This document shows positions 1 to 8,130 of a DNA stretch of 64,000 nt, piece by piece. Position numbers and translations under genes: made by a program. Every line of letters starts with the position of its first letter. Position 1 is the first letter of the stretch. The notes under the pieces were generated by a model that saw nothing but the letters and a program-made list of their open reading frames with translations, was not told where the DNA came from and searched no databases. Origin of the DNA: Streptomyces actuosus (GTDB lineage Bacteria > Actinomycetota > Actinomycetes > Streptomycetales > Streptomycetaceae); assembly GCF_016921115.1 (NCBI RefSeq), contig NZ_JAFFZS010000036.1, positions 1 to 64,000 on the forward strand, in the 5' to 3' direction.

Positions 1-2
1 TC

Positions 3-200
3 GAGGGCACCGTCAACCAGGCCCTGGACATCACCGGGATCCGCCGGGCCCGCTACCGCGGCCTGGCCAAGGTCAGCCTCCAACACGCCTTCTCCGCCAC
101 CGCGATCAACATCATCCGGCTCGACGCCCACTGGACCGACACCCCCGCACGCCCCCGCGCCAGCCGCCTCGAACGCCTGGCCTACCGGCTCACTGCCTGA
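3..200 (+). CDS. IS1182-type transposase, C-terminal fragment
   Basis: This is the last 65 codons of an open frame that enters from outside the window and stops at 198-200. The tail contains an RARYRGLAK stretch, then a helix ending in INIIRLDAHW, which matches my memory of the end of IS1182/transposase-DDE proteins in streptomycetes. Only the end of the catalytic domain is visible, so completeness cannot be judged. About 26 bases after the stop, the sequence changes to a remnant of an antiporter gene, so the right end of the insertion sequence probably lies near 200-227. Family assignment is from protein memory only. Confidence 0.6.
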   Translation, partial: EGTVNQALDITGIRRARYRGLAKVSLQHAFSATAINIIRLDAHWTDTPARPRASRLERLAYRLTA

Positions 201-226
201 CCGGCCACCAGGAATTGAGCAACGGA

Positions 227-510
227 GTCCGCGCTCAGCACAAAGCTGCCCAGCAGGATCGGCACAGCCCCCTTCAGCCCGGCGAACGCCAGGAAGACCC
301 GCTCCCCCGCCCGAAGGCGCAAGGGTGCGGTGAGCAGGCCCATCACCAGAGGCCTGGCCACAAACGCGAGGGCGGCCGCAAGGACCAGCCCGGCCCCCAC
401 GCGCCTTGCGAAGTGAAGCTGCCGAGCGGGGTGAGCCCCAGCACGATGAAGGCCACGACCTCCGCCAGGCTGCCCAATGCCGTGTGGAAACGTTCGATCT
501 CCCGCTTGTA
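227..510 (-). pseudogene. Cation/proton antiporter remnant, broken at both ends and frameshifted
   Basis: On the minus strand, 510 back to about 425 reads YKREIERFHTALGSLAEVVAFIVLGLT. From about 415 to 227 another frame reads VGAGLVLAAALAFVARPLV, then GERVFLAFAGLKGAVPILLG. Together these are a contiguous internal piece of a CPA-type sodium or potassium/proton antiporter membrane domain, with a frame change near 415-425. The upstream half is missing where the IS630 element begins at 511. The downstream half is missing where the IS1182-type sequence begins near 227. No functional product is expected. The element junction falls in a tyrosine codon at the TA dinucleotide 509-510. Confidence 0.75.
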
Positions 511-534
511 TTGATCCGAAACGGTTTGGGTTCT
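511..534 (+). repeat. IS630 left terminal inverted repeat
   Basis: The sequence starts TTGATCCGAAAC and ends GGGTTCT. It matches the reverse complement of 1593-1616 at 19 of 24 positions. It directly follows the TA at 509-510. Confidence 0.75.
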
Positions 535-550
535 GGGTCGTTGGTGGGGT

Positions 551-1612
551 GTGAGCAATCTGGTGGGGGACGCGCGTCATCTGTCGCCGTCGGCGCAGGA
601 GGCCCTGCGGCTGCGGGCGGTGGCCGCCCTGGTGGCGGGGCGGGACCGTGAGGACGTGGCGGCCTTGTTCGGGGTGTCGCTGAAGGCGGTCGACATCTGG
701 TGGGCGAAGTGGCAGGCCGGCGGCCGGGAAGCGCTGGTCATGCGCCCGCGGGGCAAGCCGGTCGGGCCGCACCAGGTGCTCGGGGAGGCCGAGCAGGCGG
801 CCGTGCGGCAGGCAGTCCTTGATCACCGGCCCTGTGACGTGGGCTTGAGTGGGCAGTTGTGGACGCGACGGCTGGTGGGTGAGCTGATCGCGAAGCTGTA
901 CCGGGTGCGGCTGACCGAACCGGGGGTGGGCAAGTACCTCAGGCGGTGGGGGCTGTCCTTCCAGCGCCCGGACAAACGGGCCGTCGAGCAGGACCCGGAG
1001 GCCGTCCGGCGCTGGCACCAGGAGACCTGGCCGAAGATCCGCGCGAAGGTGAGGGCCGAGGGCGGTGAGATCCTCTTCGCCGACCAGGTCGGTATCCGTT
1101 CCGACCAGGTCACCGGTCGCACCTGGGGTGAGAAAGGTAAGACGCCCGTGGTGCGGCGGAGCGGGAACCGGTTCTCCGTGAACGCGATGTCGGCGATCAG
1201 CACCAAGGGCCGGATGCACTTCATGGTCTTCACCGAGAGCTTCACCGCCGAGGTGATGTGCCGCTTCCTGGACCGGCTGGCCGGCCACTTCGACCACAAG
1301 GTCCATCTCGTGGTCGACGGGCACTCCGCGCATCGCTCGAAGAAGGTCCGGGACTGGCTCGCTGCCCATCCCGACGATGTCGAGCTGCACTTCCTGCCGT
1401 CGTACTCGCCCGAGCTGAACCCTGACGAGCTGGTCAACGCCGACCTCAAGCACAGCCTGCCCCGGCAGCACCGAGCCCGGAACCAGGACGAACTCGCCAC
1501 CGAGACCCAACGCTTCTTCCGCCGACGCCAGCGTCAGCCGCACGTCGTCCGCGGCTACTTCGGCGGCCCGCACGTCCGCTACGTCCTGGACGAGAACCCC
1601 ATGAGTTTCTGA
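551..1612 (+). CDS. IS630-family transposase
   Basis: This 353-residue protein starts with GTG. The N-terminal 110 residues form helix-turn-helix segments (AALFGVSLKAVDIWWAKW, then a winged-helix stretch) that would bind the terminal repeats. The C-terminal half is a DDE integrase fold. The acidic triad can be placed at D178 (FADQ), D256 (VVDGHSAH) and E293 (SPELNPDE), with 77 and 36 residues between them, as in the IS630 family. Full length and the intact triad suggest an active enzyme. The stop codon lies inside the right terminal repeat. The large opposite-strand open frame over this gene is a high-GC shadow. Confidence 0.93.
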   Translation: MSNLVGDARHLSPSAQEALRLRAVAALVAGRDREDVAALFGVSLKAVDIWWAKWQAGGREALVMRPRGKPVGPHQVLGEAEQAAVRQAVLDHRPCDVGLSGQLWTRRLVGELIAKLYRVRLTEPGVGKYLRRWGLSFQRPDKRAVEQDPEAVRRWHQETWPKIRAKVRAEGGEILFADQVGIRSDQVTGRTWGEKGKTPVVRRSGNRFSVNAMSAISTKGRMHFMVFTESFTAEVMCRFLDRLAGHFDHKVHLVVDGHSAHRSKKVRDWLAAHPDDVELHFLPSYSPELNPDELVNADLKHSLPRQHRARNQDELATETQRFFRRRQRQPHVVRGYFGGPHVRYVLDENPMSF

Positions 1613-1616
1613 TCAA
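1593..1616 (+). repeat. IS630 right terminal inverted repeat
   Basis: The sequence begins AGAACCCC and ends TTTCTGATCAA, complementary to the left repeat at 511-534 (19 of 24). It contains the transposase stop codon. The TA at 1618-1619 follows after one base. Confidence 0.75.
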
Positions 1617-1674
1617 ATATCAGGACAGCATCAGAAGTTCTGTCGAGTCATGGCAGCATCGCATCAATCAGTGT

Positions 1675-3438
1675 GTGAAGGCCGTGAGTGACGCCGATGA
1701 CGGCGTAGAGGTCGCGTTCAAGGCCGTCGTGATCGACTCCGACATCGCCGACGGCACAACGAACGGCTTCAACGGCGAGGCCGGCGGCGACATCGAGAAG
1801 TATGAGGCGGATGAAGCCAAGGACATCGCTACCCGCATCGACTCGGGTAAGGCGACGGCGGCCGACTACAAGGAACTGCAGCGGATGTTCCGTGACAACT
1901 CAGGCAACGAGGCATTCAGCCGGACCCTGCTGGACGAACTCGGCGCAGGCGGCATGCTGAGGCTCTCCAACAAGCTTGAGAGCCTGGGCCACTACGACGA
2001 CAAGAAGCACGCTGGCCGGTACCGGGACCTCGAGCACGGCCTTGCGACGACCTTGGCCACTGCGACCCGCGACCCGCATTCCGCCTTCTACAAGCACTTC
2101 CGCGACGAGATGCGCAAGGCGGGGACCGCTCGATTCAAGGTCGACGGCCTCAGCCCCATCCCGGACGAGAAGGTCCGCGGCTACCAGAGCCTGGTCACGC
2201 TGATGCAGCAAGGCCACGGCTACTCCGGCCAGTTCCTCGAGGACACCGCGGACGACGTCCGGCACGCGGAGGAGTCCTACATGAGGAAGGGCAACACGGA
2301 GTCCATCTGGGCCCTCCGGGACAACTTCAGCGGCCCGAAACGTGGTTGGTTCGCCAACGATCCATACGACGGCGTCCTCGGCATCATGTCCGAAGACCCC
2401 AGGACCAGCACCCAATATCTCGACCCGGCCCACAACGACAACCTGAAATACCTGATCCACGAGAGGGACTGGGAAACCGTTGTCGACCACTACGCGACCC
2501 CACCTGGCGGTACCACGGTAGGCATGCGGGTGATGGCGGAGGACGGGGACGTCCGGGCGGGCTTCGGAGCAGCCCTTGAGGCCGCTACGACGGGAGAGAA
2601 GCCGGGTTCCTACCATCCGGTCGGACAGCACACCGAGCCCCAGGCCCGCATCTTGCAGCACACCATCAACACCCTCTTCTCGGACGGCCAGGCGCAGCAG
2701 CTGCCGAAGAACCTCTCCACGCCCTTGGCGCACGTCATGACGTCGTACACGCCTGACACACACAACGTCTACGCGGCATCGGACTCAAAGTACGACATCG
2801 ACTGGGACAGCCCGGGCGAGGTCTGGGCCGACAAGGACGGGGCGCACATGGCCGTGGGCCATCAACGCCTCGCCGCCGTCATGCGCGGTATCGCCGACGA
2901 CCCGCAGGCCTTCGGCCATCTCTACGGGGCTGAGCAACGGTATGCACATGACGTCCTGCAGCACATCCCTGCGGACGCCAGCGACAAGACCATTACGAAC
3001 CGGATCGTCGAGTCCTCACGTGCCATGGGTGCCTACGACGGCGTCCGGTCGGATGTCATTTTCGACGAGCGGTTCCACAAGCAGCAGTGGGCCGCCGACT
3101 TCAACCATGGAATCAGCACCGCTTACAGCACAGCTCTGATGTTCAACCCCGTGGCCGATCTCTCCCCTGCGGGCGACCTCGGAGCGAAGGCCATCGACGT
3201 GTGGGCGTACGAGTCCAACAAGGAGCATGTGGCCGAAGCCAACGTCGAGGCCACTGAGAAGAACGCCAAGACCTACGATGCAGGCCTGCACGATGTGGAA
3301 CACATGGTCAGGGCATGGGGCGACAGCCGCGGGCACGGCATCGACAGTGAGTGGACGAAGTCCTTCGTTCACTCGGGCCAGGACCAGTACGACTGGGGTC
3401 GCAACCACACACTCGACACCCTTCGGGCCGACCGCTGA
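1675..3438 (+). CDS. Large actinobacterial protein of unknown function, 5'-truncated by IS630
   Basis: From the first in-frame GTG this would be 587 residues, but the frame is open back to the IS boundary at 1618 and encodes protein-like helix (SSVESWQHRINQC). No ribosome binding site precedes the GTG, so the original 5' end is probably lost. The rest is hydrophilic, without signal peptide or membrane segment. It resembles long streptomycete proteins (DUF6571-like) that begin with a WXG100-like helical domain; that link is from memory. The next gene follows closely and encodes a one-span membrane protein, suggesting a pair. Expression now would depend on IS-derived transcription. Confidence 0.6.
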   Translation: MKAVSDADDGVEVAFKAVVIDSDIADGTTNGFNGEAGGDIEKYEADEAKDIATRIDSGKATAADYKELQRMFRDNSGNEAFSRTLLDELGAGGMLRLSNKLESLGHYDDKKHAGRYRDLEHGLATTLATATRDPHSAFYKHFRDEMRKAGTARFKVDGLSPIPDEKVRGYQSLVTLMQQGHGYSGQFLEDTADDVRHAEESYMRKGNTESIWALRDNFSGPKRGWFANDPYDGVLGIMSEDPRTSTQYLDPAHNDNLKYLIHERDWETVVDHYATPPGGTTVGMRVMAEDGDVRAGFGAALEAATTGEKPGSYHPVGQHTEPQARILQHTINTLFSDGQAQQLPKNLSTPLAHVMTSYTPDTHNVYAASDSKYDIDWDSPGEVWADKDGAHMAVGHQRLAAVMRGIADDPQAFGHLYGAEQRYAHDVLQHIPADASDKTITNRIVESSRAMGAYDGVRSDVIFDERFHKQQWAADFNHGISTAYSTALMFNPVADLSPAGDLGAKAIDVWAYESNKEHVAEANVEATEKNAKTYDAGLHDVEHMVRAWGDSRGHGIDSEWTKSFVHSGQDQYDWGRNHTLDTLRADR

Positions 3439-3464
3439 CTCCCGCAGGAATGGCACCCGGCAGA

Positions 3465-4571
3465 ATGAGCGCGATGCAGACCAACTCCGGTAACCGATGG
3501 ATCCGCGTCGGATGGACCGCGTCGGCGCTCCTTCTGGCCCTGGGAATCGTGGCCTTGGTGCTGTACGGCACCGGTGCGTTTGATTCCTGGCGGGACGCCC
3601 GGTCCCTGGACCGGGCGTGCGGCGGCGCGCTGGCGCAGAAGGGACTCGAAGCCGCGCTGGGCACCTCGGACCCTCGCGGTGAGTCGCACGATACCGAGCG
3701 CGGCCTCCTGGCTCAGTGCTCTGTGAAGACCGCTGGGTCCGGCACGGGCAAGGCACTCGACATCACGCTGCGCTGGAGCAATGAGACGCCGCCGTCCGGG
3801 AGCCTCGCTGCGTACAGCGAGGACTACAACGGCTTCAAAGGGCAGGCCGCACCGCTCGGCAACGGTTGGTCCGGGGTCGTGAGGCATGACGGCACCACCC
3901 AGATCATGGTTGCTCTCGACTGCCGGAACCAGAAGAGCAAGGCCCTTGTTGCCTATGGCGACCTGTACGGGGAGACGAACAGCGGCACGCTCGCGGGGCT
4001 CGGCCGGGTGACCGCCGAGACCGCGCAGAGGGCAGCACAGAAGCACGACTGCCAGGTGCAGGCCGGAGAGCCGCTGGTCAAGGTGTCCACCGCCAAACTC
4101 GGTGATCCGGATACCGCCGAACCGCTGAAGCAGGCGCAAGGATCCTGTGCTTCTTTGCGCGACTTGGCGCGGACGGCGGCGCAGAACGGCGTGCCGGAAG
4201 TCATGGAGTACCCTACGGACACGCACGCCCCGCAGACCAACTGCTACCTCGTGACATCACAGAAGAAGCCCGGATTCGGCTTGTACGCGTATTACGGAGC
4301 CTCCGCCAAGGACTTCCTGAGGAGTGAGGGCGACCAGCTCAAGCAAGGCACCGGCCCCATATACGGTGACAAGGACTACGCTTGGGCCACCGCCTCTTGC
4401 CCGCAGTCCACACAGCGCGCCGTGTTCGTGCTGTACCACCTCTACGACCGGGCCACTGACAGCCCCCCGATCACCCACTACTCCGCTGAGTTCGCCACAT
4501 CGGCGCTGAAGGCTTTCGCCACCCACGAAGCCGAGACGCGCGGTTGCACCGATGTGCGGATGGCCTCCTAG
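3465..4571 (+). CDS. Single-span membrane protein with large extracellular domain
   Basis: About 368 residues. In-frame ATGs occur at 3450, 3465 and 3474; 3450 has AGGA touching the start codon, so one of the later two is more likely. A transmembrane helix (ASALLLALGIVALVLYG) follows within 30 residues, then an outside domain with several cysteines (DRACGGAL, LLAQCSVK, VALDCRNQ, KHDCQV and others), likely disulfide-bonded. I do not recognise the family. It begins 26 bases after the truncated large gene, so the two probably formed an operon. A strong terminator follows. Confidence 0.7.
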   Translation: MSAMQTNSGNRWIRVGWTASALLLALGIVALVLYGTGAFDSWRDARSLDRACGGALAQKGLEAALGTSDPRGESHDTERGLLAQCSVKTAGSGTGKALDITLRWSNETPPSGSLAAYSEDYNGFKGQAAPLGNGWSGVVRHDGTTQIMVALDCRNQKSKALVAYGDLYGETNSGTLAGLGRVTAETAQRAAQKHDCQVQAGEPLVKVSTAKLGDPDTAEPLKQAQGSCASLRDLARTAAQNGVPEVMEYPTDTHAPQTNCYLVTSQKKPGFGLYAYYGASAKDFLRSEGDQLKQGTGPIYGDKDYAWATASCPQSTQRAVFVLYHLYDRATDSPPITHYSAEFATSALKAFATHEAETRGCTDVRMAS

Positions 4572-4601
4572 GAATCCGACAGTCCCCGCAGGCCCCGCAC
4601 A

Positions 4602-4636
4602 AGAGGGCGGCACCCCCGCACAGGGTGCCGCCCTCT
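4602..4636 (+). terminator. Intrinsic terminator
   Basis: A perfect 14-base stem (AGAGGGCGGCACCC with its complement) and a 7-base loop are followed by TTG. It lies 30 bases after the membrane protein stop and could serve as its terminator. Confidence 0.8.
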
Positions 4637-4883
4637 CTTGACGTACCGGAGCCGCTGCCGATCGGTTGAGGGTCGGGTGACAGACAGCGGCTCCGGGGTT
4701 CGGTGGGCCGGGAGGCCCGGGAGGGCAGGCTGCGCAGGGCCCGGCCCTCCCGGCGCCCGAGTCGAGGTGGGGTGAGGACCACCGCGGATCGGCCGTTCCC
4801 GAAGGGGCGCGGGGAGCTGCGCGACCGGCCACGACGGAGCCGTGGACAGCCCACGGCGCATCGCGGGCCTCCCCGTGGAGCGC

Positions 4884-7631
4884 CTAGCGGTGGTCGCTGC
4901 CCTGCGACCGGGTCGCGGCGCGGCCGGCCTCCAGGCGGGCGACGGGGATGCGGAACGGGGAGCAGGAGACGTAGTCGAGGCCGACCTCGTGGAAGAAGTG
5001 GACGGACTCCGGGTCGCCGCCGTGCTCACCGCAGACGCCGAGCTTCAGGTCGGGGCGGGTGCGCCGGCCGGCCTCCGCCGCGGACCTCACCAGCGAGCCG
5101 ACGCCGTCCCGGTCGATCGTCTCGAAGGGGGAGACGCCGAAGATGCCCTTTTCCAGGTAGGCGGTGAAGAACGACGCCTCGACGTCGTCGCGGCTGAAGC
5201 CCCATACCGTCTGGGTCAGGTCGTTGGTGCCGAAGGAGAAGAACTCGGCCGCCTCGGCGATCTGAGCGGCCGTCAGGGCGGCGCGCGGCAGCTCGATCAT
5301 CGTGCCGATCGCCAGCTTCAGCCGTGTGCCGGTCGCCGCCTCGACCTCGGCGATGACCTTGTCGGCCTCGTCGCGGACGATCTCCAGCTCCTGCACGGTA
5401 CCGACGAGCGGGATCATGATCTCGGCGCGCGGGTCGCCCTTGGCCGTCCTGCGCTCGGCCGCGGCCTCCGCGATCGCGCGGACCTGCATGGTGAACAGGC
5501 CCGGGATGACCAGGCCGAGCCGGACGCCCCGCAGGCCGAGCATCGGGTTCTGCTCGTGCAGCCGGTGCACCGCCTGGAGCAGGCGGAGTTCGTTCTCGTG
5601 CGGCTCCTGGCGGGACTCAGCCAGGGCGACGCGGACGGACAGCTCGGTGATGTCGGGGAGGAACTCGTGCAGCGGGGGGTCGAGGAGGCGGATGGTGACC
5701 GGGAGGCCGTCCATCGCCTCGAACAACTCGACGAAGTCCTTCTTCTGGAGCGGGAGGAGTTCCTTCAGGCTCTCCTCGCGCTCGGCCTGGGTGTCCGCCA
5801 GGATGAGGCGCTCCACGAGTTCACGCCGGTCGCCGAGGAACATGTGCTCGGTACGGCACAGGCCGATGCCCTGGGCGCCGAACCGGCGGGCCCGCAGCGC
5901 GTCCTCGGCGTTGTCCGCGTTCGCCCGGACGCGGAGCCGGCGCTTGCGGTCGGCGAAGGCCATCATCCGGTGGACCGCCTCGACGAGTTCGTCGGCGTCG
6001 TCGGCGCCCGGGTGCATGCGGCCCTCGAAGTACTCCACGACCGGGGAGGGGACCACGGGGACCTCGCCGAGGTAGACCTTGCCCGAGGAACCGTCGATGG
6101 AGATGACGTCGCCCTCTTCGACGACGTGTCCGCCCGGGACCGTCATCCGGCGGCGCTTGGTGTCGACCTCCAGGTCCTCCGCGCCGCACACGCAGGTCTT
6201 GCCCATGCCGCGGGCCACCACGGCCGCGTGCGAGGTCTTGCCGCCGCGGCTGGTGAGGATGCCCTCGGCCGCGATCATGCCGTCGAGGTCGTCGGGGTTG
6301 GTCTCGCGGCGGACCAGGATGACCTTCTCGCCGGAGCGGGACCACTTGACGGCCGTGTACGAGTCGAAGACGGCCTTGCCGACCGCGGCACCGGGCGATG
6401 CGGCGATGCCGCGCGCGACCTGGTCGACCCTCGCGTCCTCGTCGAAGCGGGGGAACATCAGCTGGGCGAGCTGGGCGCCCGTCACCCGCTGGAGGGCCTC
6501 GGCCTCGTCGATGAGGCCCTGGTCGACCAGCTGCGTGGCGATGCGGAAGGCGGCGCCGGCGGTGCGCTTGCCGACGCGCGTCTGGAGCATCCACAGCTGA
6601 CCGCGCTCGATCGTGAACTCGATGTCGCAGAGGTCCTTGTAGTGGTTCTCCAGGGTCTCCATGATCTGCATCAGCTGGTCGTACGACTTCTTGTCGATCG
6701 TCTCCAGCTCCGCCAGCGGGACGGTGTTGCGGATGCCCGCGACGACGTCCTCGCCCTGGGCGTTCTGCAGGTAGTCGCCGTAGACGCCCTGGTGGCCGGA
6801 GGCGGGGTCGCGGGTGAAGGCGACACCGGTGCCGGAGTCCGGGCCCAGGTTGCCGAAGACCATCGAGCAGACGTTGACGGCCGTGCCGAGGTCGTGCGGG
6901 ATGCGCTCCTGGCGGCGGTAGAGCTTGGCGCGGTCACCGTTCCAGGAGTCGAAGACGGCGCGGATGGCGAGGTCCATCTGCTCACGCGGGTTCTGCGGGA
7001 AGTCCCGGCCGGTCTCCTTCTTGACGATCTTCTTGAAGGTGGTGACCAGCTTCTTCAGGTCGGCTGCCGCCAGGTCGGTGTCGACGGTGGCCTTCTTGGC
7101 CTCCTTGGCGCTGTCGAGGGCCTCTTCGAAGAGGTCGCCGTCGACGCCGAGGACGGTCTTGCCGAACATCTGGATGAGGCGGCGGTAGGAGTCCCAGGCG
7201 AAGCGCTCGTCGCCTGCCTGGTCGGCGAGGCCCTTGACCGACTTGTCGGAGAGGCCGATGTTCAGGACGGTGTCCATCATGCCGGGCATGGAGAACTTGG
7301 CGCCGGAGCGGACCGAGACCAGGAGAGGGTTGTCGGGCTGGCCGAGCTTCTTGCCCATGCGGGTCTCCAGCGCGTCGAGGTGCGCACTCACCTCGTCACG
7401 CAGTGCCGCGGGCTCGGTGCCGCTCTCCAGGTAGACCTTGCAGGCCTCCGTGGTGATCGTGAAGCCGGGCGGGACCGGAAGGCCCAGGTTGGTCATCTCG
7501 GCGAGGTTCGCGCCCTTGCCGCCGAGGAGGTCCTTGAGGTCCTTGTTGCCCTCGGTGAAGTCGTAGACGAACTTCATGCCCTCAACGCTGCTGCCCTGCT
7601 CGGCTACCTGGAGATCTTTGTTTTCCGACAC
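4884..7631 (-). CDS. ppdK: Pyruvate, phosphate dikinase
   Basis: A 915-residue enzyme interconverting pyruvate, ATP and phosphate with phosphoenolpyruvate, AMP and pyrophosphate. The N-terminal ATP-grasp part contains GGKGANLAEMT. The swivelling phosphohistidine domain contains GGKTSHAAVVARG, with catalytic His468 and Thr466 at the site used by regulatory kinases in other PPDKs. The C-terminal PEP/pyruvate barrel ends with GVCGEHGGDP (Cys867). The GTG start at 7631 is chosen because GAGGAG lies 9 bases upstream and the length fits the family. It stands alone, with a long upstream region rich in inverted repeats. In actinobacteria it would act at the glycolysis/gluconeogenesis node. Confidence 0.97.
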   Translation of the reverse strand: MSENKDLQVAEQGSSVEGMKFVYDFTEGNKDLKDLLGGKGANLAEMTNLGLPVPPGFTITTEACKVYLESGTEPAALRDEVSAHLDALETRMGKKLGQPDNPLLVSVRSGAKFSMPGMMDTVLNIGLSDKSVKGLADQAGDERFAWDSYRRLIQMFGKTVLGVDGDLFEEALDSAKEAKKATVDTDLAAADLKKLVTTFKKIVKKETGRDFPQNPREQMDLAIRAVFDSWNGDRAKLYRRQERIPHDLGTAVNVCSMVFGNLGPDSGTGVAFTRDPASGHQGVYGDYLQNAQGEDVVAGIRNTVPLAELETIDKKSYDQLMQIMETLENHYKDLCDIEFTIERGQLWMLQTRVGKRTAGAAFRIATQLVDQGLIDEAEALQRVTGAQLAQLMFPRFDEDARVDQVARGIAASPGAAVGKAVFDSYTAVKWSRSGEKVILVRRETNPDDLDGMIAAEGILTSRGGKTSHAAVVARGMGKTCVCGAEDLEVDTKRRRMTVPGGHVVEEGDVISIDGSSGKVYLGEVPVVPSPVVEYFEGRMHPGADDADELVEAVHRMMAFADRKRRLRVRANADNAEDALRARRFGAQGIGLCRTEHMFLGDRRELVERLILADTQAEREESLKELLPLQKKDFVELFEAMDGLPVTIRLLDPPLHEFLPDITELSVRVALAESRQEPHENELRLLQAVHRLHEQNPMLGLRGVRLGLVIPGLFTMQVRAIAEAAAERRTAKGDPRAEIMIPLVGTVQELEIVRDEADKVIAEVEAATGTRLKLAIGTMIELPRAALTAAQIAEAAEFFSFGTNDLTQTVWGFSRDDVEASFFTAYLEKGIFGVSPFETIDRDGVGSLVRSAAEAGRRTRPDLKLGVCGEHGGDPESVHFFHEVGLDYVSCSPFRIPVARLEAGRAATRSQGSDHR

Positions 7632-7680
7632 GGGTCTCGACTCCTCGAGGACGCGGTGGCTGCCCTGACGGCGAGGAACA

Positions 7681-7705
7681 TACCCAGATCGAAGGCGCCT
7701 GGGTA
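7681..7705. promoter_or_regulatory. Inverted repeat upstream of ppdK
   Basis: TACCCAG and CTGGGTA are perfect 7-base arms 11 bases apart, 50 bases before the ppdK start. On the minus strand a TATGTT (-10-like) runs off the proximal arm. It could be an operator or an RNA hairpin in the ppdK leader. Function is inferred only. Confidence 0.4.
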
Positions 7706-7833
7706 CGTCCACTTGTGCGTCATGTGCCTGTAACCAGGCGTCGGCCGGTAGATCGAAAGTCAAGGCTGGGCATGCCACCTGCCGATCTTGTGTTCACTTC
7801 TTGAAGGCATCAACCCCCGTAGACCCCACAAGG

Positions 7834-7847
7834 CGCTCACTTGAGCG
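7834..7847. repeat. 14-base palindrome, copy 1
   Basis: CGCTCA-CT-TGAGCG is a perfect palindrome with a 2-base centre. A second copy with the centre TC lies at 7935-7948, 101 bases away. The form suits a binding site for a dimeric regulator. I do not recognise the regulator. Confidence 0.5.
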
Positions 7848-7886
7848 GCAATCGGCACGTCTGATTTTGCTCGATGAACGATCAAA

Positions 7887-7907
7887 GGGTGGCACTCAGT
7901 GCCACCC
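7887..7907. terminator. Stem-loop between ROK gene and ppdK
   Basis: GGGTGGCAC and GTGCCACCC form a perfect 9-base stem with a 3-base loop, extended by AAA/TTT across one bulged base. It lies about 220 bases after the ROK stop, so it could end that transcript. It could equally be part of a structured RNA, because further hairpins adjoin it. Confidence 0.5.
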
Positions 7908-7934
7908 CTTTCAGAAGTGCAGCCGCCCGCAAAC

Positions 7935-7948
7935 CGCTCATCTGAGCG
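7935..7948. repeat. 14-base palindrome, copy 2
   Basis: CGCTCA-TC-TGAGCG repeats the motif at 7834-7847. It is followed at once by another small hairpin at 7951-7965 (ACCCCT-ATC-AGGGGT). The 499 bases between ppdK and the ROK gene hold no convincing reading frame. Confidence 0.5.
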
Positions 7949-8130
7949 CGACCCCTATCAGGGGTGGCGAGAATCACGCTGCCACACCGGCCCGGATTTC
8001 ACCATGCGGACGAGTACCCGGACCGAAACATCCTCTTCACAGAACCCGCGGCCAGAGGCCCGCCGACCGCCCGCCGGACGGGCCCCGCCCCCGCGGCCGC
8101 CCCCTTGGCCCGCGGGCACGAACGCGCCGG

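Larger units (their letters stand above)
511..1617 (+). mobile_element. IS630-family insertion sequence, complete
   Basis: The element is about 1.1 kb with one transposase gene between imperfect 24-base terminal inverted repeats. TA dinucleotides lie at 509-510 and 1618-1619, the expected target duplication of IS630/Tc1-type elements. The left flank is an antiporter remnant and the right flank is the interior of an unrelated large gene. Insertion therefore probably came with, or was followed by, deletion of neighbouring sequence rather than a single clean hit. Confidence 0.8.

Noticed and set aside
182..1573. 463-codon minus-strand frame across the IS630 element
   Set aside because: It is the antisense of the transposase. 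Only its C-terminal part (before about 415) is real protein-like sequence, belonging to the antiporter remnant.
4842..7733. 963-codon plus-strand frame opposite ppdK
   Set aside because: It is a high-GC shadow of ppdK; composition is repetitive Val/Leu/Asp/Arg and no family pattern is seen.
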